A DNA stretch of 56,215 nt from Halomonas maura (GTDB taxonomy: Bacteria; Pseudomonadota; Gammaproteobacteria; Pseudomonadales; Halomonadaceae), in assembly GCF_030409305.1 (NCBI RefSeq), contig NZ_JAUFPQ010000015.1:1-56215 (forward strand), written 5' to 3'. Under the pieces are notes generated by a model. The model saw nothing but the letters and a program-made list of their open reading frames with translations. It did not search any database and was not told where the DNA came from. Both the position numbers and the translations under genes were made by a program. Shown in pieces: positions 15,371 to 24,066 of this stretch (its first letter is position 1; the number at the start of each line of letters is the position of its first letter).

Positions 15371-17044
15371 ATGGGGACAAGCAGGTTCGTGAAGTCCACA
15401 GCATGGCCGCAACGCGTCGTGCAGCTCATCGACAGTCGCCATGCCACGCGCTGCAGTGTCGTGGCACTACTCCTGGTCGCGGGCGCGGCAATCGTCTATG
15501 TCACCGGGGGGACGGCCTATGCCTACCCCTATTTGATGCTGGTCCCGGTACTGGCCGCAGCCTCCTGGTACAGCCTGCCCGGGGGACTGATCGCCGCCTT
15601 CCTCGCCGGCGCCTTGATGGCAATCATGCCTCAGGATGCCCACCTCAACGTCGAGCAAAGCACCGCCAACTACCTCGCGCGGTTTGTCTTCTATCTGATC
15701 TTGGGCGGGGTGGCAGGCTGGCTGTTCCATCTGCGCCGCCGCTCGGCCAACGAACATCGGGTCATCGCCCGCACCGATCCCCCGTCGGGCCTCCCCAACC
15801 AGGTCGCCCTCAACGAGGATCTTCGCCACTGCCTATCGCAACCGGTTTGGCGAGTCACGAACACCGGGGTGATAAAAATCAAGATCACCGATATGACGGA
15901 GGTGGTCGAAGCCCTGGGCATGGAAGCCGCAGATGAGCTTCTCGTGGCAATGGGCACACGGCTGAGTCAGGCGATCCGCGATGGAGGCAGGGCGTACCGG
16001 ATCAGCCTCGATGAGCTTGCGCTGATCTTGAAGGACATCGAGCCGGGTGATCTCGACCCCATCAGCCAGCGATTGATGGATGTCGGCGAGGACAGTCTGT
16101 TGATTCAGCAGGTACCTGTTCGCGTCCAGTTAGCCATGGGCAGCGCCATCGCGCGGGACGGCATGACGAGGGCGACAGAACTACTCCGAGAGGCCCGCAT
16201 CGCGCTACTCGCGGCGATCCGGCAACGGCGCAGCCACACACATTTCAGTCCCACCTTCGATCAGCGCACCCTGCAATCGCTCAAGCTGATCGCTCGGGTG
16301 CGAGACGGGTTGGTCGCGGGGGAGTTCGAACTGCATTACCAGCCCAAGATTCGACTGGGCGACGGGAAAGTCTGTGGTTGCGAGGGGCTGATCCGTTGGC
16401 GAGGTGACAATGACAAGCTGATTCCGCCCGGCCAGTTCATGCCCAAGGTGGAGAACACCTCGCTGATCGGCCCTGTCACCACCTTCGTGGCTCAAACCGC
16501 CGGTGCCTTTGCCGTGACTGACGGGAGCGAGGGCGCGATCGGAATCAATATCTCCGTGCATAACCTGCATGACGAAGACCTGCATGACCTCCTCCTGAAG
16601 CTTGTTGAAGACACTGGCGTGCGCCCCGAGCACCTGGAAGTGGAAATCACCGAAAGCGCCTTGATCGGTGACCTCGACGCGGCACGCCGCGATATCCAGC
16701 GCATTCGCGATATCGGCATCGGCGTGAGTATCGATGACTTCGGCACGGGCTTTGCCTCGTTCGAGTACTTGCAGCACCTGCCGATCACTGGGCTCAAGAT
16801 CGATCGTTCCTTTGTCTCCCCCCTGGAACGAGACGAGCGAGCACGCAAGCTGATGGCCTGCATGATCGACATGGGCCACGCCCTTGACCTGGTGGTGACC
16901 GCCGAAGGCGTGGAGACAGCGGCTCAGGCGGATATCCTGCGCCATCTCGGCTGCGACCAGGCACAGGGCTTCCTGTTCTCACCGGCCCTTCCCGCTGCCG
17001 ACTATCGCACTTGGTGCCAGCGCTATTCAGAAAGACGCCTGTAA
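15371..17044 (+). CDS. Membrane-bound degenerate-GGDEF / EAL protein
   Basis: The 557-residue protein has four membrane segments (about 28-47, 52-68, 71-87, 101-119), a GGDEF-like domain (about 130-285) and an EAL domain (about 310-555). The GGDEF signature is replaced by ISLDEL, so cyclase activity is not expected. The EAL domain keeps the metal and catalytic motifs (CEGLIRW for EAL, EITES, IDDFGTGFASF, LKIDRSFV, AEGVET, QGFLFSP). It may therefore be a c-di-GMP phosphodiesterase. The start is the ATG after GGAG. It faces the diguanylate cyclase gene at 17423-19414. Confidence 0.85.
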   Translation: MGTSRFVKSTAWPQRVVQLIDSRHATRCSVVALLLVAGAAIVYVTGGTAYAYPYLMLVPVLAAASWYSLPGGLIAAFLAGALMAIMPQDAHLNVEQSTANYLARFVFYLILGGVAGWLFHLRRRSANEHRVIARTDPPSGLPNQVALNEDLRHCLSQPVWRVTNTGVIKIKITDMTEVVEALGMEAADELLVAMGTRLSQAIRDGGRAYRISLDELALILKDIEPGDLDPISQRLMDVGEDSLLIQQVPVRVQLAMGSAIARDGMTRATELLREARIALLAAIRQRRSHTHFSPTFDQRTLQSLKLIARVRDGLVAGEFELHYQPKIRLGDGKVCGCEGLIRWRGDNDKLIPPGQFMPKVENTSLIGPVTTFVAQTAGAFAVTDGSEGAIGINISVHNLHDEDLHDLLLKLVEDTGVRPEHLEVEITESALIGDLDAARRDIQRIRDIGIGVSIDDFGTGFASFEYLQHLPITGLKIDRSFVSPLERDERARKLMACMIDMGHALDLVVTAEGVETAAQADILRHLGCDQAQGFLFSPALPAADYRTWCQRYSERRL

Positions 17045-17422
17045 TGGCTGGCCCAGCAGGCCAGGAAACCATCACACGATGCGAAGTGCCCCGGTTGGTT
17101 CCCGCGGCTTAGGCTCTGCAGCCGCAGCAGGAAGGGCAGCGATCAAAGCTTGAACGATCCCCCGACATGCGAAGCAAACGCCACGCATTGAGCAGCACGG
17201 CGGATTACACGATCATGGACAGGTTACGCTGGGAGTACCGTGCCGACTTCAAGACTAGGCTGGTGCTCGCCACCCTCGGGAGGGAGCAACCGCCTCGGAG
17301 AGCGGCGCTCGCCCATAACGCCATCCGGGCAAATGAGCCAGTTGGAGCCTGAACGGCGGGACAAAGACAGCCGGCAAGTGGACAAGGTCCCCCCAACGGA
17401 TGCGGCTTCACGCATGGTCCAA
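17045..17422. other. Gap between convergent c-di-GMP genes
   Basis: No supported gene was found. A short open frame at 17167-17352 has no ribosome site, poor codon structure and no recognisable product. A weak stem (GCGGCT / AGCCGC, 17104-17125) is the only hairpin seen and has no T-run. Terminators for the two convergent genes were not convincingly located. Confidence 0.4.
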
Positions 17423-19414
17423 TCAGGCCAGCGCCGGATGGACCACCACCCGATCCCGGCCCTGGCGCTTGGCCGCATAGCTGGCGGCGTCGGCACGCCC
17501 GATCACCTCGGCGATGCGCTGATCCGTCTCCCTGAGGCTGGCCACCCCGAGGCTCAAGGTGACCCGATAGTCTTTTTCCTGGTGACTGACGGCGACATCG
17601 CGCACCGCGTCGCGCAGCGACTCGGCGATCCTTGACGCCTGGGACTGGGTGCAGCTGGGCAGCAGCACGGCGAACTCGTCGCCCCCCTGGCGCGCCACGT
17701 GGTCGCTGCGCCGCACCTCCCGCACCACCACCTGGGCGATGCGACACAGCATCTCGTCGCCCAGGGCATGCCCGCCCTGGTCGTTGATGGGCTTGAAGTG
17801 GTCCAGGTCGAAGAGGATCAGCGCCGAGGGCGCGCCGGTCTTGCGGCAGTCGGCCAGGGCTTCATCGAGCCGGCGCTCGAAACCGCGACGGTTGAGCAGG
17901 CCGGTCAGCGGGTCGTGCTCGGCCTCCCACTGGCGCAGGGCCTCTTCCTCGCGGCGTTCGGTGATATCCTTCACCGTGCCCACGAAGCCGAGGGTTCCCC
18001 CCTCGGTCGCCACCCGGCTGGCATGAACCTCCAGCCACAGCAGATCCCCGCCCTGGCGGTAGCAGCGGAACTGCTGGAGAAAGTCCTCGCCGCTCACCAT
18101 GCTGTAGTGCCACAGGTCCAGGGCGGACTGGCGATCGTCGGGATGGATATGCCCCAGCCATTCGCGCTGACGCTGCTGGGCCCTGGCATGGCCGGTCAAT
18201 TCGACCAGCGCCGGGTTCTGGTAGGCGATGTTACCCGCGGTGTCGGTCACGAACATGCCCACGGGCGACGAGGCCAGGATGGCATCGAGGAAGGCCTGGC
18301 GATCCCTGAGCTGGGCCAGGGCCTTGCCGCGTTCCACCTCGACGCGGTTGAAGGTATCGGCGACCTGGCGAAGCTCCTGCATCCGCGTGGTCAGCGCCAC
18401 CCGGTTTCGCCGGCCCTCTCCCACGGCCTCGATCTGGCGCTCGAGCTGGAAGAGCGGACGCAACACCAGCCACAGCAGCCAGCTCATCAGCGGCAGCATC
18501 AGGACCGCGACCAGCAGGACCTTCCCGCCCAGGCGCTCCAACCAGCGCTGGATCGGGGCCATCACCTGGTCCCGAGGCAGGGCGACGCCGACGATCCAGT
18601 CGGCGGGCCAGATCTGGCGGAAGGCCTGGTAGGCGACGTCACCCGACAGCAACGGCCCCTCGCCCTCTCCTTCCCAGCCGTCCAGTGCCAGGTCGAGCCA
18701 GGGGTTGAACGCCGCATCCGGCACAGCCTCGAAGATGCGATCCCGATCGGGATGGAAGAGGAAGGTGCCGGAGGCGCTCATCACCGCCGCGAAGCCCTCC
18801 TGCCCCAGTCGCAGTCGATCCAGCCGCCCGAAGAGGCCGCTGTCCAACCTGACGATCCCGCCCACCAGCCCCTGGAAGCGCCCGGCCCGATCCAGCCGTG
18901 GCACCGCGAACAGCACCAGCGGCGTCCCACTGGCCCTGCCAATAATGGGTTCACTGACATGCGGGCGCTTGAAGGCACGCACGCTACGGAAATAGTCGCG
19001 GTCGGCGATCTTCCCCCCCTGGAGCCGGCGACGATCGGGCCAGGCGGCCTGGATGTGACCCTCGGCGTCGGCCACCAACAAGCCATCGAACCATTCCAGC
19101 AGGGCCTCGTTGCCGCGCAGCGCGTCGCCGAGCCGGGACGCCCCTTGCCCCCGCTGCTGTGTCTGGAGGCTCCCCGCCAGGCGTTGCAGGGCCTGCAGAC
19201 GGGTCTCGACCTGGTCCGTCAGCTCATCGGCGATCAAGCGAGCCTCATAACGCAGATGGGCCCGGTTGGACGCCTCGAGCAGAGACTCCCCCGACCGCCA
19301 GCCGAAGCCGAGCAACAGGGCGAGGACCACCAGCCAGGTCATGACCAGTCCCGACAGCAGGCGCCCCTTCAGTGAAAGCAGCCTGTTCAGGTAGGTGGCG
19401 GGGTGTAAGGGCAC
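17423..19414 (-). CDS. Cache-HAMP-PAS-GGDEF diguanylate cyclase
   Basis: The 663-residue membrane protein has a first helix at about 17-38, a periplasmic dCache-like sensor (about 45-290, with DRDYFRSV and GRASGTPLVLFAVPRLD), a second helix near 295-318, a HAMP-like linker, a PAS domain (ASSPVGMFVTDTAGNIAYQNPALVELTGHA in outline) and a C-terminal GGDEF domain. The active-site motif GGDEF is intact (RQGGDEFAVLL), and an RxxD inhibitory site (RRSD) lies five residues before it, so it should be an active, product-inhibited c-di-GMP synthase. It is opposite in orientation to the EAL gene, giving a possible antagonistic pair. Confidence 0.9.
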   Translation of the reverse strand: MPLHPATYLNRLLSLKGRLLSGLVMTWLVVLALLLGFGWRSGESLLEASNRAHLRYEARLIADELTDQVETRLQALQRLAGSLQTQQRGQGASRLGDALRGNEALLEWFDGLLVADAEGHIQAAWPDRRRLQGGKIADRDYFRSVRAFKRPHVSEPIIGRASGTPLVLFAVPRLDRAGRFQGLVGGIVRLDSGLFGRLDRLRLGQEGFAAVMSASGTFLFHPDRDRIFEAVPDAAFNPWLDLALDGWEGEGEGPLLSGDVAYQAFRQIWPADWIVGVALPRDQVMAPIQRWLERLGGKVLLVAVLMLPLMSWLLWLVLRPLFQLERQIEAVGEGRRNRVALTTRMQELRQVADTFNRVEVERGKALAQLRDRQAFLDAILASSPVGMFVTDTAGNIAYQNPALVELTGHARAQQRQREWLGHIHPDDRQSALDLWHYSMVSGEDFLQQFRCYRQGGDLLWLEVHASRVATEGGTLGFVGTVKDITERREEEALRQWEAEHDPLTGLLNRRGFERRLDEALADCRKTGAPSALILFDLDHFKPINDQGGHALGDEMLCRIAQVVVREVRRSDHVARQGGDEFAVLLPSCTQSQASRIAESLRDAVRDVAVSHQEKDYRVTLSLGVASLRETDQRIAEVIGRADAASYAAKRQGRDRVVVHPALA

Positions 19415-19815
19415 GCGTCACCTTGGAGCCAGGGGGTACCGTGACTGCATTATATCAGTCTTTGCTAATTTTTTGATCCGGGTGTCGCATGGCCGAGGTT
19501 TCGAACCCATGCCCCGGCCGGTCGGCCAGGGCCGTTTCGTGCCCGCCAATCCCCCGTGCCCTGCCCCGCAGGGGCCGGCCGAGAGCCTGGCGGGTCAGGC
19601 CGTATGGCGGGGCGACGGCGAGAGACGCCGCGCCTGCAGGGCGTAGGGATAGCCCCCGATCGGTCGGCGAAGATCAGAAGCAGCCAGCAGGAGACTCTGC
19701 TATACCACGAATACGTCTCTGCTGAATCAGCTGTAAGGAATGCGATGGCGGAGGCACTAAGCGAACAAGACCCGACGGAGGTTTCGAGTTCAACCCACCG
19801 ACCGAGAGGTGCCTC
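19415..19815. other. Intergenic region with leftward -10 box
   Basis: These 401 bases hold the promoter region of the diguanylate cyclase. A perfect minus-strand TATAAT lies at 19454-19449 in an AT-rich patch, about 35 bases before the start, without a clear -35. The remainder to 19815 is GC-rich with no supported gene. The rightward promoter of the small gene at 19816 must lie here; a CTATACC at about 19699-19705 is a candidate -10. Confidence 0.5.
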
Positions 19816-20034
19816 ATGAACATCAAGACTCTGACAGCCGGCTTCCTGGCCATGCTGATGATGGGCGGAGCCGCTTATGCCATGGACTCCGAAGCCATCG
19901 AGAAACACATGGAGGAGATCAACCAGAAGGCCGACGCCGCCGCCGACGAGGATCGCGTCCAGGCCCTGGAGCAGCAGGTCCAGGACCTGCAGGAGCTGAT
20001 CCATATGATGCTGGAGGAAGAGCAGGCCAGCTGA
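19816..20034 (+). CDS. Small exported coiled-coil protein
   Basis: The 72-residue protein has a signal peptide (MNIKTLTAGFLAMLMMGGAAYA) and a mature part of about 50 residues that is acidic and helical with heptad-like spacing (EKHMEEINQKADAA, VQALEQQVQDLQELI). It resembles small periplasmic coiled-coil proteins but has no lipobox, so it is not Lpp. GAGAGG precedes the ATG. It has its own terminator and stands alone. The function is unknown. Confidence 0.8.
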   Translation: MNIKTLTAGFLAMLMMGGAAYAMDSEAIEKHMEEINQKADAAADEDRVQALEQQVQDLQELIHMMLEEEQAS

Positions 20035-20059
20035 GCCGGCTCTGGTGGTACGGCCATCG

Positions 20060-20091
20060 GCGGGGCCCGCTCGGGCGGGCCCCGCTTCTCT
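20060..20091 (+). terminator. Terminator of the small coiled-coil gene
   Basis: An 11-bp stem GCGGGGCCCGC / GCGGGCCCCGC (20060-20070 and 20075-20085) has a 4-base loop and is followed by TTCTCTG. It ends the gene at 19816-20034 and lies just before the convergent gene stop at 20110. The short T-rich tail makes it moderately convincing. Confidence 0.7.
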
Positions 20092-20109
20092 GACGTCCGC
20101 AGCTGTCGG

Positions 20110-21210
20110 TCAGCGGCTGCGTTCGACGCGCAGCTCGTAGTTGTTGACCCCGGAGTGGGCCGAACCGAACTTCTGGCCCTGGACGCGGATCCGGTAGCGC
20201 CCCGGCGACAAGGTGGTCTCGAGGTCCACGTCGCCATCGAAGCCCTGGCCGGCGCCTTCCGCCACGACCCGGCCGGAGGCGTCCAGCACCTCGAGGGCGA
20301 TGCGGTAGGTGTCCTCGTAGCCCGTCGGATAGGTGGAGGTGGTGATCGCCACGCTGCCCTGCTCGGCCATCTCGAAGGTCAGGACCTCGCCCCGGGCGCG
20401 GATCTTCACGTCGGTGACGATGGTCTCGTAGCCCGACCGTGAGGCGGGCCCGGTCGACGGCGCATCCTGCTCCTGATCCCGGGATGCCTGCGTGGCCGCG
20501 GCGCCGGTCGCCGTGGCCGACGCCCCGGCAGCGGTCGAGGTCGAGGTCGAGGTCGCCGTGGTGGCGGCATCGCCGGCAGCGGTCGAGGTCGCCGTGGTGG
20601 CGGCATCGCCGGCCTCCGTGGCCGTCTCCGCCGAGCCACCCAGGGTGGCCACGGCATTATCGCCCCTCACGAACACCGAGCGGGCCCCCTCGCGCTTGTC
20701 GCCGGTGAAGAAGATGCCCTCGCCGTCGCTGACGCCTTCCGCCAGGCGATTGCCCTGCGCGTCGAGGCCCACGATGTCGATGGAATAGCCGTCCCCGGCC
20801 TTGCCGCGGGTGCCGAAGCGCTGGGCCTCGACGCGCAGCACATAGTCCCCGGGCTCGAGGCGCTGGCGCAGCGCCAGGCCGCCGTTCTGGCCCAATGCCT
20901 CGCTGCGGGCGATCACCCGTCCCTGGGCATCCTCGAGGACGGCGGCGATGCGGTAGTCCTCGGAGTAGCCGGCGGTGACCTCGCTCTCGAAGAGGTAGGT
21001 GCCGGCCTCGGTCACCGAGAAGTCGTGGGCGTTGGCACCGCCGAACAGGAAACTGCGGCTGTGGGCATCGGTCTCGGACTGGAAGAAGCCGGTCAGGTCG
21101 AGCTGACGCCCCTCCTCGCGGAATCGCTCCTCCATCACGCTGTCGGCGGCGACCGGCGCGGCCGCCAGGCTCAGCGCCAGCAGGCCGGCCGTCACTATCG
21201 GCTGTTTCAT
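20110..21210 (-). CDS. Exported protein with two PPC-like beta domains and Ala/Thr linker
   Basis: The 366-residue protein starts MKQPIVTAGLLALSLAAAPVAA, a signal peptide. It has two similar beta domains at about residues 40-150 and 255-366. Each contains the pattern Y.EDYRIA.(V/L)(E/D)A.GRV(I/V)A and a late (G)(D/R)Y(V/R)LRV(E/Q)(A/G)Q(R/K)FG. These resemble bacterial pre-peptidase C-terminal-type beta-sandwiches, which help exported proteins fold or bind. They are separated by a low-complexity Ala/Thr/Ser/Gly linker whose DNA is repetitive. The start at 21210 is preferred over upstream in-frame ones because it begins the signal peptide. The function is unknown. Confidence 0.75.
   Translation of the reverse strand: MKQPIVTAGLLALSLAAAPVAADSVMEERFREEGRQLDLTGFFQSETDAHSRSFLFGGANAHDFSVTEAGTYLFESEVTAGYSEDYRIAAVLEDAQGRVIARSEALGQNGGLALRQRLEPGDYVLRVEAQRFGTRGKAGDGYSIDIVGLDAQGNRLAEGVSDGEGIFFTGDKREGARSVFVRGDNAVATLGGSAETATEAGDAATTATSTAAGDAATTATSTSTSTAAGASATATGAAATQASRDQEQDAPSTGPASRSGYETIVTDVKIRARGEVLTFEMAEQGSVAITTSTYPTGYEDTYRIALEVLDASGRVVAEGAGQGFDGDVDLETTLSPGRYRIRVQGQKFGSAHSGVNNYELRVERSR
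20541..20612 (-). repeat. 36-bp-period repeat in the linker of the exported protein
   Basis: A 32-base segment is repeated identically at 20545-20576 and 20581-20612 (period 36 bases). It is next to a shorter GGTCGA run (20533-20550). It encodes two copies of AGDAATTATSTA. The period is a multiple of three, so copy-number change keeps the frame and would alter linker length. Confidence 0.85.
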
Positions 21211-21242
21211 GGAACCTCGCTTGCGTTCGTTCATGCCCAATG

Positions 21243-21270
21243 AAAAAAGCCGATCCCGGGGGATCGGCTT
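21243..21270 (-). terminator. Rho-independent terminator of the porin gene
   Basis: On the minus strand a 9-bp stem AGCCGATCC / GGATCGGCT is followed by a run of six T. It lies 43 bases after the porin stop. It isolates the porin transcript from the leftward gene starting at 21210. Confidence 0.9.
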
Positions 21271-21312
21271 TCGTTGTTCTACCCTTGTCGCAGGATACAC
21301 CCGCGCTCGGGC

Positions 21313-22425
21313 TTAGAACAGGTAGGTCACACCCACGGCGCCGCCGTCACCTTCGTCGTCGTTGCGATCGTAGAAGGCCAGCTCGGCCCAGGTGTACATG
21401 GCGTCGGAGATGTTGTAGGTGGCACCGACGATGACTTCGTTGTAGCTGTCTTCCTCGTCCTCGGCTTCGGTCGGGAAGTCGCCGCTCAGGCCGGCGTCCT
21501 CGAAGGTGCTGCCGAAGTCGTCACCGCCCACGTCGACGTACTGGTAGGCGGCGTAGATGTCGCCCATGCCGTAGCCGTAGCGAGCGCCCAGGCCGTAGAA
21601 GTTGACGTCGTCGAAGGCCTCGTCTTCGGCTTCGAAGCGCTCGAGCTTCAGGGCCACGCGCAGGGTGTTCCAGGTGTACTGGCCGGTGATGCCGTACTGG
21701 TCGCCGGCATCGAACTCTTCGCCGGTCTCGGCAGCGGTGGCGTCGTAGATGCCCAGGTCGTCGTAGACTGCGGCAACGGAGAAGCCGCCGACGGTGTACT
21801 TGGCACCACCGAAGAAGGAGGCACGGCTCTCGTTTTCGACGAGCTCGACACCAGCTTCATTGGTGGAGATCTCTTCGGCCTCACCCTTGTACTGGGTACC
21901 CACGGCAAACTGCAGGCCACCGAAGGACGGAGAGGTGTAGGTCACCTTGTCGCCTTCGCGGTCGCCGGTGCCGTAGAAGTCTTCGATGCTGCTGTTGGAG
22001 TCGGACGCGTCGAAGAACTCGTTGTTGGTCAGCGGGTCCTGGATCCAGTCGTCGATCAGCGGATCGTAGGAACCGATGCGCGCGTCACCGAAGTTGCCCT
22101 TCAGGCCGACATAGGCCTGGTCGCCGGAGTCGCGGCCAGCGACTTTCATCTCGTCGGCCTGGAAGTCGTCGAACTCGAGCTTCAGGTAGCCGGTCAGGCC
22201 GTCGTAGATGACGTGCTCGGCGGCGAAACCGAAGGTGGAACCGTTGTCGGCAATCTCGTCGGCGTCGTCATTGTCGCCGGCGCCGGTGTCGACGTTGTAG
22301 TAGGCGATCTGGATGTTGCCGTAGAGGTCGAGCTTGGTGCCGTCCTGGTTGTAGACGGTGGCGGCCTGGGCGCCGGAGGCAGCCATGGCACCGGCGATGG
22401 CAGTCGCTAACAGTGTCTTTTTCAT
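21313..22425 (-). CDS. General outer-membrane porin
   Basis: The 370-residue protein has a signal peptide MKKTLLATAIAGAMAASGAQA, then ATVYNQDGTKLDLYGN, the standard opening of gammaproteobacterial trimeric porins. It has alternating beta-strand sequence throughout (GGLQFAVGTQYKG, FSVAAVYDDLG) and a C-terminal phenylalanine (VGVTYLF) needed for outer-membrane assembly. It is unusually rich in aspartate and glutamate (for example DAGDQYGITG and TEAEDEEDSYNE loops), as in halophile porins. The start at 22425 has AAGGAT and begins the signal peptide. It is a single-gene unit with a long leader. Confidence 0.93.
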   Translation of the reverse strand: MKKTLLATAIAGAMAASGAQAATVYNQDGTKLDLYGNIQIAYYNVDTGAGDNDDADEIADNGSTFGFAAEHVIYDGLTGYLKLEFDDFQADEMKVAGRDSGDQAYVGLKGNFGDARIGSYDPLIDDWIQDPLTNNEFFDASDSNSSIEDFYGTGDREGDKVTYTSPSFGGLQFAVGTQYKGEAEEISTNEAGVELVENESRASFFGGAKYTVGGFSVAAVYDDLGIYDATAAETGEEFDAGDQYGITGQYTWNTLRVALKLERFEAEDEAFDDVNFYGLGARYGYGMGDIYAAYQYVDVGGDDFGSTFEDAGLSGDFPTEAEDEEDSYNEVIVGATYNISDAMYTWAELAFYDRNDDEGDGGAVGVTYLF

Positions 22426-22908
22426 TGCGATAATCCTTTTGACTAGCTTGCTGTTTCGATCGTTGCTGCCTGCTCTTTGGTGAGTCAGTGCAGTTGGCAT
22501 GCCGGTCTTGGTGCCGGTTCTCGTTGCTGCCCTGTCCCTCACGGGAGGTGGCAGTCAGCGAGCCTGACCTCGGCAACGCCTTGTTATAGTCCAATGCTCG
22601 CACGAGGAACTCTATACCGTGATTCGCGGGAGCGCAACAAGAAAAAAACACTGTTTTCCTTCGTCACATTCCCCGATGGCGGCGATTTCCCCTGCGATGA
22701 CGGCCAGGGCGCCCTCCCGGCGGACCGACCGCCGCTACCGGCCCGGGATGTGGCACGCCCTGGGCAGCCCGAGGCGCCTCCGGCGATACCACAGACCGAA
22801 ACGCATGGTAGCGATGAGCGGGTTCATCATGCCCCGCTGATATGACGCTTTCAAGTCAGCTGGCGCTGAAAGCCGCCGACGGCCCTCAACGCTCGGCAGG
22901 CGCCCGCG
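22426..22908. other. Long leader/upstream region of the porin gene
   Basis: This 483-base gap has no supported gene. The first 190 bases would be the 5' untranslated leader of the porin mRNA if the promoter at 22611-22640 is used. The part from 22660 to 22850 is GC-rich and without visible features. A stem GCTTTCA / TGAAAGC lies at about 22849-22875, after the ProQ-domain gene. A long porin leader is a typical target for small RNAs. Confidence 0.5.
22611..22640 (-). promoter_or_regulatory. Predicted porin promoter
   Basis: On the minus strand TTGTTG (22640-22635) and TATAGA (22616-22611) are separated by 18 bases, with an A/T tract (GTTTTTTTC) directly upstream that could act as an UP element. 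It would give a leader of about 180 bases. An alternative TATAAC hexamer lies closer to the gene at 22586-22581. Confidence 0.6.
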
Positions 22909-23976
22909 TCAGCGGGCGTTGTGGCGGGCCATCAGCTCGCCCAGCTTGCGCTGCAGGCGGTGGTCGTCGGGCTCGTCGACGGCCGGGTCGGCGCCGGGGG
23001 CCGGCGGCTCGGGATGCGCCGCGGTCGAGGACGCAGCGCCGGGGGATGGGGTCGCCTCGTTGGCGCGGGCGCGTGGCTTGGCGGCACGACGCTTGCCGGC
23101 CTTGCCCCCGGGACGGCGGTCGGCCTGGAGGCGCTCGAGCTTCTTGTGGGCGTGCTCGGCGGCGCCGGCATCGACCCGGCCGGCCGGTGCGCCGTCGAGA
23201 TCGATGCGCTCGGCCCCGTCACGGACCGACTTGAGGTAGCGAGGCAGGTTGACGTAACAGGCCAGGGCACGCCTCACCAGCTTCTCCGGCCAGGGCTCCA
23301 GGGCGGCCAGGTCCTCGTGGATGCCGACCTTGAGGGGCCGCGTGTGGCCCTTGAAGAAGGCGGCGTCGTAGCGTCGATACCACTGGCCCAGCAGGGCCTG
23401 GGGAGACGGTGCCTCCGCGATGGGCAGGTCGGCCTGGGGCGCCGCCGCGGAGGCGCCGGCGTCCGTGGCCGACGCGTCGGGCGCCGCGGCGGGCGGGGGC
23501 GCGGCATCGGCCGTGTCGTGGCGCTCGTCGGACGCCGTCGCCGGCGTGGCACGATGATGGCCGATCAGCGCGGAGAGCCCCTTGGCCTGGCGTCCCTGGC
23601 GCTGGAAGACCGCTGCCGGCTTTCCGCCGGCCAGGCGTTCCTGCAGGTGGTGATTGTGGTCATCCAGCTCGCGGTTCTGCTCGTCGAGCTCGCGGTTCTC
23701 TTCCTCCAGCTCGAGTCGTGCGGCCTCCGCATCGACCAGACGCTGCTCGAGCGCTTCCAGTCGGCTCACCAGGGCCTGGCGCTGCGCCGCCTCCTCGCGC
23801 GCCTCGGCCGCCAGCTCCGCATTGCGCGCCTCGAGACTGACACGGCGCTGCTCCAGCTCGACCAGCCGGGAGCGCAGCGCGTCCTGCTGCACGCGGGTAT
23901 CACGCAGCGCGCCCAGCAGGGCATCGGCGCGCCCCTCGAGCGCCGCCATCAGGCGAAATGGGCGTTCGTCGATCAA
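22909..23976 (-). CDS. Coiled-coil protein with C-terminal ProQ/FinO RNA-binding domain
   Basis: The 355-residue protein has an N-terminal coiled coil (about 15-115, regular Leu/Glu/Arg heptads such as RLEALEQRLVDAEAARLELE), an Ala/Pro-rich linker (about 145-190), a ProQ/FinO domain (about 192-285: FFKGHTRPLKVGIHEDL, LVRRALACYVN, RYLKSVRDGAERIDLDG) and a basic tail rich in Lys/Arg/Pro. ProQ/FinO domains bind structured RNAs and sRNAs. E. coli ProQ has its domain at the N-terminus and no coiled coil, so this layout differs. I chose the TTG at 23976 because GGAGGATCAGGAG precedes it; a GTG at 24054 is the longest alternative and lacks a site. It follows folA. Confidence 0.8.
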   Translation of the reverse strand: MIDERPFRLMAALEGRADALLGALRDTRVQQDALRSRLVELEQRRVSLEARNAELAAEAREEAAQRQALVSRLEALEQRLVDAEAARLELEEENRELDEQNRELDDHNHHLQERLAGGKPAAVFQRQGRQAKGLSALIGHHRATPATASDERHDTADAAPPPAAAPDASATDAGASAAAPQADLPIAEAPSPQALLGQWYRRYDAAFFKGHTRPLKVGIHEDLAALEPWPEKLVRRALACYVNLPRYLKSVRDGAERIDLDGAPAGRVDAGAAEHAHKKLERLQADRRPGGKAGKRRAAKPRARANEATPSPGAASSTAAHPEPPAPGADPAVDEPDDHRLQRKLGELMARHNAR

Positions 23977-24066
23977 CTCCTGATCCTCCAAGTGCACCTT
24001 GCCGAAGGGGGATGGCAGCGGCCAGGGAGTCGCCCATGGCGCCGCTCCACCCACCGTCAGTCTGTG

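Noticed and set aside
17167..17352. Small gene between the two c-di-GMP genes
   Set aside because: There is no ribosome site and the translation resembles no protein; it is likely a chance frame.
19480..19690. Structured RNA such as a c-di-GMP riboswitch near the diguanylate cyclase gene
   Set aside because: The GC-rich inverted segments do not show the conserved core of the GEMM riboswitch as I know it, and they do not lie in the leader of the cyclase gene.
22660..22850. Short coding frames upstream of the porin gene
   Set aside because: No ribosome site and no protein-like codon pattern; this is the promoter-distal intergenic region.
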